Shown: piece by piece, positions 56,597 through 64,000 of the stretch
Position numbering within the stretch: position 1 is the stretch's first letter
How the letters are laid out: every line of letters starts with the position of its first letter
From: Hypoxylon rubiginosum
Taxonomy: Eukaryota; Ascomycota; Sordariomycetes; Xylariales; Hypoxylaceae
Reading direction: 5' to 3'
NCBI GenBank assembly: GCA_902806565.1
Contig: CADCXA010000066.1
Location: 124,001 to 188,000 of the forward strand
DNA length: 64,000 nucleotides
Program-made: the position numbers and the translations under genes
Notes under the pieces: generated by a model
The model's database searches: none
What the model saw: only the letters and a program-made list of their open reading frames with translations
Told to the model about the DNA's origin: nothing

Positions 56597-58367
56597 CTTG
56601 TAAAGTGATGAGAGATAATTGAACGGGACGGAATTGATGGTAAGATTGAGAGGGTGACAAGTATGGATGAGCTGTGGGCGGATAGTATGAAGATGGTATG
56701 GATGTTAAGCCGATGTCGACTGATATAGAGAGAGTGACTTAAAGTCTGAGGAGTGGTGTTGGGGAGACAACTGCTCAAGAGAGAGATAATCGAAAGATTG
56801 GCAGTTGAAGAATAGAGACTAGAATAGAGACTGGCTTGATTCAAGAATGTGGTAATGGAATTGGTGAAATCCAGAATCGAAGTAATTGTCCAGTGGTAGG
56901 TAGGCCAGAAACTAGGCGAGAGAAGATGCCAAATGCCAGATGCCAGATGACAGTGAGGTAAAGGTAAAGTAGGCGAGAGAAAGTACCAAGGTTAGGTAGG
57001 CAAGAGAATATGCTGAATGCCAAATGCCAGATGATAGTGAGGTAAAACTTAAGTCGGCGAGAGAAAATACCAAGGTAGGCGAGAGACAGTACCAAGGTAG
57101 ACAAGAGAAGATGCTGAATGCCAAATGCCAAATGCTAGATGACAGTGAGCGTCGAAGGTAATGATGGCTTCAATGTCAGGTAGGCGAGAGAAGATAGGCA
57201 AGAGAAGATGCTGAATGCCAGATGCCAGATGACAGTGAGTTAAGTGTTAAGTAGGCGAGAGAAAGTACCTAGGTAGACGAGAGAAGATGTTGAATGCCAA
57301 ATGCCAGATGACAGTGAGCGTCGAAGGTAATGATGGCTTCAATGTCAGGTGGGCGAGAGAAAGTACTAGGTAGGCAAGAGAAGATGCTGATGCCAGATGC
57401 CAGATGACAGTGGGTTAAGTGTTAAGTAGGCGACAGAAGATGCTGAATGCCAAATGCCAGATGACAATGAGCGTCGAAGGTAACGATGGCTTCAATGTCA
57501 GGTAGGCGAGAGAAAATAGGCGAGTGAAGATGCTGAATGCAAAATACCAGATGACAGTGAGTGTGTGTGGTCGATGGAAGATTTCAAATCTCAAGAAGTT
57601 TGGTGAACCAGAAAATTTGTGTCGATCGATTTAATGTCAAAATGGTGCGAAGGGAAAAGAAGGAAGAAAAAAAGAGGAAAACCGTGCACTGGATTTCGTT
57701 TGCACTTCAGAGGCTGGTGGAATGGGGGAGGGAAGGCGACGGTAGCTTATGGGCTATTGTCTGGGCGGTTGCCAAAAATTAGCGGCAACTACGATGGCGA
57801 TGGCTTCAGTGATCAAACACCAACCCCCTCATTTACCTGTAGGTACCTACCTCCATAAGTATTTTCCGGCCCAACTAAAGCGCAAAAGTACTTCAACCGT
57901 CAGTACCAGCATATGTACTTATTGTGAACCATCTTAGGAGGGGTGTAGACACCGCCTTCGCTAGATATCTGCCAGGTATGTGCCTCTTAGCACTCAGCAG
58001 AGGGTACCCAACTGCAACGAATCGACAGTACATAGTTAGCGGAGAGTCACATATGTACTTAAGGGATGTACCAAGGTAGTGCAGGGAACGAATTCTCTCG
58101 AGATACCTACAGATCTAGGTAGCTAACTAAGTGTACAACACAACCCCGTTGGCACTGCAATAGCACCCATTCGCCACGAAAGAGGTACGCGAACAATTAT
58201 ACATACAACTTGGGGTGTCTACACATGAATCCCGCTCCATTGTGCGCCCTAGTATCTAAACATCGTAGACCCGCAGAACTGCCAACACCTAAAGACTACA
58301 GACAAGCAATTAGAGACCTCCTGCGATAGGGGCATCTGCTGAAAACAGACCCGTAGCGGATCTAGAA
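56597..58367. other. Upstream region of the coiled-coil gene; minisatellite and unassigned sequence
   Basis: Contains the minisatellite (56,905-57,575), with an ACCTAGGT at 57267-57274 inside it. 57,576-58,367 has no supportable gene and is the 3' flank of NSE4. Confidence 0.55.
56905..57575. repeat. Minisatellite with higher-order structure
   Basis: About eight diverged copies of a unit joining TAGGCGAGAGAAAGTACC, GGCAAGAGAAGATGCTG and AATGCCAGATGACAGTGAG. A longer module adds GCGTCGAAGGTAATGATGG and CTTCAATGTCAGG; this element starts at about 57147, 57316 and 57469, giving periods of 169 and 153 bp. It lies 0.3-1.0 kb upstream of the coiled-coil gene's ATG. Frames read through it (for example minus 56841-57131) are repeats of the DNA unit and are not regarded as genes. 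Confidence 0.85.
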
Positions 58368-59756
58368 CTAGTTATACCAGCCTCGAGAACCAGGCCCTTG
58401 TTGGCTCTGTTCTTTGCGGTGCTCTATGATAGGCTCAGTAATGTTGAATGCGCTGATGATGTCGCGCCACGTCTTCATGTCGAGGGAGAACACGGCTTGT
58501 TGCTTCTGGGCACGGTGCTTGGAGGCGGCAGTTTCATCTTCACGATCAACTGGATCTGAAATGGGGGTTAGTAGGCAATTGGGGCAGAGAGTCGCCAGGG
58601 GGGGAAACAACTTACGTAGCGTCGGAAACTGGTTTTCGTCAAAGTCGATCTTGATGCGGCCGTCTCGAATCAGGAAGCTCACGTAGAACATGTTTTCCAC
58701 AGTTTGCCCAAACGAGTGCGGATTTACGACAAACTTCAGGAGATCAATACCGCCCGTGTCTCTCAGACCATGACTGTCCATCAATCTTGCCGCCTGCTCT
58801 TCACTTGCACCGCGGTTGACAGCAGCCTCAACGGCATCTTGTGCCTCATCTTGCACCTGGCTGAGTCTTTGAAGAATCTTGGAGCAGATGGTCGTCAGGT
58901 CGTTCTTCTCAGTCCGCTGCACAGCTTCCGCGTCTAGAATCTCGGGTCTAGTCTCCTGTAGATTATTAGGTCTGAACGGGGCGCTGCGCTTGACGATCTT
59001 CCGCTTCTTGACTTCGGCGGATAGGGGTCCAAGGAGGAAACCGGGCGTGGCCGGACGTCGAATATTCGGAAGACATGCGAATCGTCCGAGATGCTCCCAG
59101 TTGAACATATCGCCTTCATCACCAATGTCGTCGTCTTCTTCTTCGCCGCCAAGGACACCTCGACCCGGCCTCCTACGATGTTGTTGTGTAGCAGTGAGTT
59201 CCGGCGCATCGTCTTCCGCAATGCCAGCCCCTAGTCTCATATAGGTGATGCACTTGGATACGAATTCGTCGACATCAATGCCTTGGGCGATGTTTCCAGA
59301 CGTGAGCCGGATTGTTTTTCGGTATGTTGTATCGGCTGCGGTCACTAAGGCCTTGGAATCGATTTTGGCCTCTGTAGGTTGCTTCACCTGAGTCGAGAGC
59401 ACATTTGCTTCCTTTACGATAAGGTATAGACTATTCGAGTTCGGCTCCAGGTGCTCATCATTGTTCTCGTGGAGTCTTCGCTGTAGATCTCTATACCTGC
59501 GCTGTATATCGCGTCTCTGTTCCATAGACTGATCCGGGTCAAATTCCTCTTCCTCTTCCTCGACCTCGTCGTCGGGCTCGCGTGTGCGGCGCCGTGACTT
59601 AGCATGTTCGGCACCATTGGTCAAAGTTCGTTTCCTCTTTGATGAGCTCTCGAGTGATTTGCCTTTATCTCTGATAACTAATGAGCTGTGGCGGCCATTG
59701 GGGTTTGGTGAGGAGCCCGGTGAACCGGGCTCTGGAGAGGAGCCTTCTGACGACAT
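58368..59756 (-). CDS. NSE4: NSE4, kleisin subunit of the SMC5/6 complex
   Basis: Non-SMC element 4 bridges the SMC5 and SMC6 heads and is essential for the repair complex. Exon 1 is 59756-58616 and exon 2 is 58555-58368; spliced length 442 aa. The N-terminal third is disordered with a basic, NLS-like KRKRTL and an acidic run. The Nse4 N-terminal domain follows (RDIQRRYRDLQRRLHENNDE, then LVTAADTTYRKTIRLTSGN and IDVDEFVSKCITYMR), which contacts the SMC6 neck. The C-terminal winged-helix domain contains LKFVVNPHSFGQTVENMFYV, SFLIRDGRIKIDFDENQFPTL and QQAVFSLDMKTWRDIISAFN. The intron (58615-58556, GTAAGT, CTAAC, CAG) is 60 nt and open in frame, so an unspliced reading adds 20 residues between the last two motifs. 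Homologues have no such insert, favouring splicing. SMC5 itself is in this window. Confidence 0.92.
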   Translation of the reverse strand: MSSEGSSPEPGSPGSSPNPNGRHSSLVIRDKGKSLESSSKRKRTLTNGAEHAKSRRRTREPDDEVEEEEEEFDPDQSMEQRRDIQRRYRDLQRRLHENNDEHLEPNSNSLYLIVKEANVLSTQVKQPTEAKIDSKALVTAADTTYRKTIRLTSGNIAQGIDVDEFVSKCITYMRLGAGIAEDDAPELTATQQHRRRPGRGVLGGEEEDDDIGDEGDMFNWEHLGRFACLPNIRRPATPGFLLGPLSAEVKKRKIVKRSAPFRPNNLQETRPEILDAEAVQRTEKNDLTTICSKILQRLSQVQDEAQDAVEAAVNRGASEEQAARLMDSHGLRDTGGIDLLKFVVNPHSFGQTVENMFYVSFLIRDGRIKIDFDENQFPTLRKLFPPLATLCPNCLLTPISDPVDREDETAASKHRAQKQQAVFSLDMKTWRDIISAFNITEPIIEHRKEQSQQGPGSRGWYN

Positions 59757-60513
59757 TGAGTGATAAGGCGGTCGAAGCGAGTAGGACGAACAATGGTATT
59801 GAAAATAATTGAGTGTTTCCAGGTTATCTTATTGATTTGGTTCCCGTTGAAGACCCCGATCTTAACATATGTTCGTAGCTCGTGATTGTGGTTATACTGT
59901 CCTCATACACCTCATGATAGAGACGCGTAAGTCGCGTCAACTACGCGGTGCCCTCAACGCGACTTTTCGTAAAGTGAAAAGTGATTTAGTACGTAATGTG
60001 GCTTGTATTCTTGTATTGTACCTGTGGCTCTAGCGTCAAGTGGCAAGCTGCAATTTACCGGTAGGTACCTCGTAACTAGGTTGACTTCCAAGTGTGGAAT
60101 AGGCGTGTGCACAACTACGTCAAGTCGTTGAATAAGTTGAATAATTGAATTCTAACCGAGATTCGCTGTTTGAGAAAGTACCTCTACCTGGAACATCTTC
60201 CATTTCTCGTTCGAAGCTTCCAAAGATCCGGCACTCTATTGTTGTGGGTCACAGGCGCAAAAAGGAAGCCGCAGTACCCCACCTGCTCACTAGCGTAGTC
60301 CGGAATCCATGCTGTGATAAGATAAGCTACTTGCTTGTCTGGGCTATATGACGGCAGGGCGGATGATGGGGAGCACTTCCAACTACTTTCTAACCTTTCT
60401 AACCTTGCATTCGACAATGCTCGCGACAATGCATTTTGTCACTATCAACTCTCGACATTAGTACGGTTTCCTTACAGAATCGTCCGAAGCTGCTATGGAA
60501 CAATTTATCTATA
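59757..60513. other. Divergent promoter region NSE4 / VPS34
   Basis: 757 bp between two divergent start codons, holding the MCB-like cluster and otherwise no recognisable element. A 68-codon frame (60145-60351) was not called. Confidence 0.6.
59923..59962. promoter_or_regulatory. Cluster of four MCB-like ACGCG/CGCGT cores upstream of NSE4
   Basis: ACGCGT at 59923-59928, CGCGT at 59933-59937, ACGCG at 59943-59947 and ACGCG at 59957-59961, four cores within 40 bp and about 165-205 bp before the NSE4 ATG. The same core type sits at a similar distance in front of SMC5. MluI-box binding by MBF is established for G1/S genes in yeasts; use here is inferred. The distance to the VPS34 start on the other side is about 550 bp. 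Confidence 0.45.
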
Positions 60514-63467
60514 ATGGAGCCTTTTTCTTTTGCTAGTTCGGAGTCGCTCGATTACCCCGTTAGCATACGCATGTAAGGCAGCCTTGGTGTTGAGACGACC
60601 TATCTATCAGCCGCTTGACTGACTGGGGATATACAATGTAGAATTAACTTAGAGGGCGACGAAACACCTCATCTGTATTCGACCTTACTGAACAGGCCCG
60701 ACCTTAGACACATTGGCTCTAACTTGAGGTCTGTAAACACCAGCAGGCTTGTTTCCATCTGATATGCATGGTCCTGACGTGAAGTTCCTCTAGTCCGCAT
60801 TCCGATCTCTACGTTACCGTCCAGGTATGGGCTGGCTCGAAGCCTTTAACGGTTCCCGTACAAACATCATATAAGGCCTTTAAAACTGAGAGAAGGTACG
60901 GCATAGTAGCTTAGGTATACTTGAGCGATCCGACATGTTTGCTAATATGTCCTAGATGGAACGAATGGCTTACTTTACCGATACCCTACAAATCCCTCGC
61001 CATCAACTCGTATCTTGCAATTACGATATGGGATTTGTCTCCCACCGGCGGAAACCAGGCCCAAGGCCACGCGATACCCTTCGGAGGGACAACACTTCCG
61101 CTTTTCGACCAGGATAATCAACTGCTGAAAGGTCGCCAGAAATGCCTAGTCCACCGGCACAAACAGGCCGACGGAAACGACAACACGACGACGCCGTCGA
61201 GTATCGCAAAGAAGAGGGGGGCCCATAAGAAGGAGGACAACAACCTCGTAGACAAAGAGGCCGAAGAGCTCGAACGGTTGGAAAAGTTATTCAAAAAACA
61301 TGAGATGAATGAGATCCCCCGAGTCGAATGGCTTGATCAGCTCGTATACCGCGGGACCGAGAAGCGTGGCTTGAAAGTAGCGAAGAACTCAGTCAAGTCA
61401 CTACAACGTCAGACAGCACTACGTGCGAACGCTGAGGAAGACGGCCAGCAGAGTAAGACAACCAATTCGGATACAGAAGCTCCTCCGAGACCTGGACCAT
61501 CGAAATTCATGCTAAATGTTGAACTGCCTCGGTTTGACTTTCCTGTTGTATTCGCGGATCACGAATATCCGCCGCCGCCAGTTTCATCATTCCAGCATCT
61601 TTCGGCCTCTCAGTCGAATATCATCCTAAAACCACCGCCGGAAGTGTCATATGGCCCCGGTATTAACGGCCCCGACAACGCAGAAAATGGTATAGGCGGT
61701 CGTATAATCAGGATATATGACCCGGAAGTTGGTGCCAGGGACAATCCGGCGGAAAGCAAGCATAGACGCCTAGTCCGAAGTCAACATCGTCACGGAATAC
61801 TCGATAAGGACCTGAGGCCAAATGCCAAAGTTCGCGACGAATTAAATATGATCATGTCATATTCTCCAACTCACGTTTTATCCCCGGAAGAGAAGGACCT
61901 GGTGTGGAAATTCCGCTACCACTTGACTAAGGACAAGCGAGCCCTCACCAAGTTCGTCAAATCTGTCAATTGGCAAGACTTGAGCGAATCTAAGCAGGCT
62001 ATTCAGGTCCTTAGTAAATGGACTGACATTGATGTGGACGATGCTTTAGAGCTGCTTGGTCCTACCTTTGACAACCGGGCTGTGAGGACGTATGCAGTAG
62101 AACGATTGAGGAAGGCCGACGATCACGAGTTACTCCTCTACCTGCTCCAGCTAGTCCAAGCCCTGAAATTCGAGCATATCTCCGCGGATTCGAACCAAGC
62201 TACGGTCCAAGCATCTTCCTTAGCTAACTTCCTAATTTCACGAGCTGTTCAAAACTTCACTCTCGGGAACTACTTTTACTGGTATCTTGGTGTTGAATAC
62301 GACGACAAGAGTAACGATCAGGGTGAAGAAGTCCGCACCATGTATGCTAAAGTTCAGTACGATTTCATGAAAGAGTTGGAGGATCGGCCCGGCGGTCGAG
62401 AAACAAGGGCAACTATTAGAAGACAAGCCGAACTTATTACGGTCTTGTCTAAGATCTCGGCGGAGATTCAGGCCTCAAACGAGTCTGTAGCTCGCAAAGC
62501 TGAAAAGGTCAAGTCTTTCCTTGCTGACCCTAAGAGCGAGGTCTTATCCATCGATCCTCCCGTCCCGTTGCCACTGGACCCGGATGTCATGGTCATTGGG
62601 GTTATTCCCGAAGAGACACGGGTCTTCAAGTCGTCCCTGTCGCCGATCATGGTAACGTTCAAGACAGCCTCTGGAAGCAAATATCCTATTCTGTTCAAGA
62701 CCGGAGACGACCTACGTCAAGACCAGCTGGTTATTCAGATCATCACCCTAATGGACCAGCTACTCCAGAAGGAGAACCTAGACCTTAAACTGACGCCATA
62801 CAAGATCCTCGCGACTAGCACGACTGCTGGTGCTTCTCAGTTTATTCCTTCCCAGACCTTTGCGGCGATATCGTCTAAATACCGCAACAACCCTGCTCTT
62901 GCCTACCTCAAACAACACAATCCCGACGAACGGGCGCATTTGGGGGTACGCAAGGAGACCCTCGATACGTTTGCCAAGTCGTGCGCAGGATACTGCGTGA
63001 TTACCTATATTCTAGGAGTAGGTGACCGACACCTCGATAACCTCCTCCTAACACCAGACGGCCACTTTTTCCACGCTGATTTCGGGTTCATCCTTGGCCG
63101 GGACCCCAAACCTTTTGCGCCGGCCGTCAAACTCAGTAAGGAGATGGCCGACGCGATGGGGGGTTCGAACCCTCCGAGCGAACAGTACCTGCAGTTCAAG
63201 CAATACTGCTTCCTCGCATTTGCGGCATTGCGCAAGTCGTCGAACCTCATCTTGAACCTGTTCAGCCTCATGGTGCATGCGAACATCCCAGACATCAAGA
63301 TCGAGCCGGACAAGGCGGTGTTCAAGGTGAAGGAGCGCTTCCATCTGGAGCTGAACGAGGAGGATGCAATTAGACACTTAGACGGGATCATGGAAGACAG
63401 TCTCAACGGTATTATGCCTGTCGTTATTGACCGACTGCATGATTGGGTCCAGGCGTTTAGGCCCTAG
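60514..63467 (+). CDS. VPS34: Phosphatidylinositol 3-kinase VPS34 (class III)
   Basis: Makes PI3P from phosphatidylinositol for autophagy and endosomal/vacuolar sorting, in complex with Vps15 and Atg6/Beclin. Four exons, 60514-60572, 60642-60728, 60794-60895 and 60956-63467, give 919 aa. The three short 5' exons were recovered by phase and by family sequence: [32 protein letters not shown] and [20 protein letters not shown]; all introns are GT...AG. The N-terminal C2 domain continues into exon 4 ([22 protein letters not shown]). A PIK helical domain with [17 protein letters not shown] and [12 protein letters not shown] follows. The catalytic domain has [16 protein letters not shown] (phosphate-binding Lys, near 663), [16 protein letters not shown] (catalytic loop, near 770) and [14 protein letters not shown] (DFG, near 790). 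The C-terminal helix [12 protein letters not shown] is typical. A start at a downstream Met in exon 4's frame (60921) would lose half the C2 domain and is not favoured. Confidence 0.95.
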
Positions 63468-64000
63468 GGCAGCTGAATGAGTTATGAAGGGATATACCCT
63501 GGGGTAACGGATTGATGCTAGACATGTTGCATAGCGCCTGTCTGACAGTTACCATAAAGAGGCTGAAAGGCTACGAGCGGCATTGGTGTTACAGATACGA
63601 AGTACTTGCTACGTTATGTACCTTATAATGCGAACGAGGATACAAACGGGTGCTAATGCAAGCCTCCTAGGGTAGTGAGACAAGCCGTGCAGCTGCCACA
63701 GCGTGATAAAGAATCGTTCTGTTTGCTAAAGGCATCCTGCATCCGAGGACGGGAATACCTAATGGATCTGTCACTAAATGAACTTGTAAATCTCTATGAA
63801 ACCAACACTACCTCTGCATCGGAGATCGGGTTGTTCTGTGAAACTACCTTATCCGTAGACATGGATCGATGAATGTTTATAGTAGTACTTGAAGTTTTCT
63901 AGAAGCCATCGTTAGTGCCGTCACCGTCTTACCGTTTTGAAGATCGGCATCGTGGCTGTGGAGTCTTTGATCGTTCATCTCCGTCTTGGAGCTATGTACT
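63468..64000. other. 3' flank of VPS34, no gene seen
   Basis: A 65-codon frame (63675-63872) is open but has no recognisable features and no splice continuation that I can support before the window ends. Confidence 0.5.

Noticed and set aside
56841..57131. Minus-strand frame with repeated hydrophobic segments
   Set aside because: It only translates the minisatellite unit; repeats follow the DNA period and there is no start context or conservation argument.
63165..63180. GGTTCGAACC, resembling a tRNA T-arm/B box
   Set aside because: Lies within the VPS34 catalytic domain and there is no cloverleaf around it.
60921..63467. VPS34 starting at the Met at 60921
   Set aside because: This would drop the conserved start MEPFSF and half of the C2 domain, which are found in three upstream exons with in-phase introns.
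1..64000. CRISPR array, transposon or secondary-metabolite cluster
   Set aside because: No spaced direct repeats of array type, no transposase or reverse-transcriptase fragments, no polyketide/peptide synthase or clustered tailoring genes were seen.

Overview
The window is nuclear DNA of a filamentous ascomycete (Pezizomycotina, most likely a Sordariomycete-type genome). The supporting evidence is: genes spaced by 0.3-3.5 kb; short introns with GTAAGT/GTATGT donors, CTAAC-type branch sites and YAG acceptors; two HET-domain (heterokaryon incompatibility) loci, a family found essentially only in these fungi; a Pal1 morphology protein; a Gin4/Nim1-type kinase; and a peroxisomal malate synthase ending in SKL. 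The species cannot be fixed from the sequence. All exon boundaries given here were derived by hand from splice signals and reading phase, without transcript data.

Left part (1-7.6 kb): an accessory-looking pocket. A HET-domain gene runs off the left edge on the minus strand. An intact mitochondrial lipoyl synthase follows. Next come an aldo/keto reductase and a second HET gene, both visibly broken by frameshifts (the reductase also by a nonsense codon, the HET gene also by a deletion inside the HET domain).

Middle part (8-39.3 kb): mostly conserved housekeeping genes. In order these are an ArsB/CitM-type ion permease (-), an uncharacterised multipass membrane protein that needs a 5-nt micro-exon (+), histidyl-tRNA synthetase (-) divergent from an Msc7-like membrane-anchored aldehyde dehydrogenase (+), tRNA-Glu(UUC) (-), SMC5 (-), a Gin4/Hsl1-type kinase (+), fumarase (+), malate synthase (+) and a short-chain dehydrogenase (+). 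Fumarase and malate synthase are neighbours and both make malate, one in the TCA cycle and one in the glyoxylate shunt.

Right part (39.3-64 kb): a long gene-poor stretch leads to Pal1 (+). It is followed by a Rad51-like protein without a recognisable Walker A motif (+), a two-domain fasciclin protein (-), an unrecognised protein with a hydrophobic C-terminal exon (+), an alpha/beta hydrolase (-), a cysteine-punctuated coiled-coil repeat protein (-) with a minisatellite in its upstream region, the SMC5/6 kleisin NSE4 (-), and VPS34 phosphatidylinositol 3-kinase (+) divergent from NSE4.

Functional links: SMC5 and NSE4 are subunits of one DNA-repair complex and lie 34 kb apart. Both have ACGCG/ACGCGT (MluI cell-cycle box-like) motifs about 160-230 bp upstream of their start codons. 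An 8-bp palindrome, ACCTAGGT, recurs at least 11 times, almost entirely between genes. I see no secondary-metabolite cluster, transposon, CRISPR array or organised novel system. The best candidates for new biology are the micro-exon gene, the unknown membrane-tailed gene, the coiled-coil/minisatellite locus and the decaying HET/reductase pocket.
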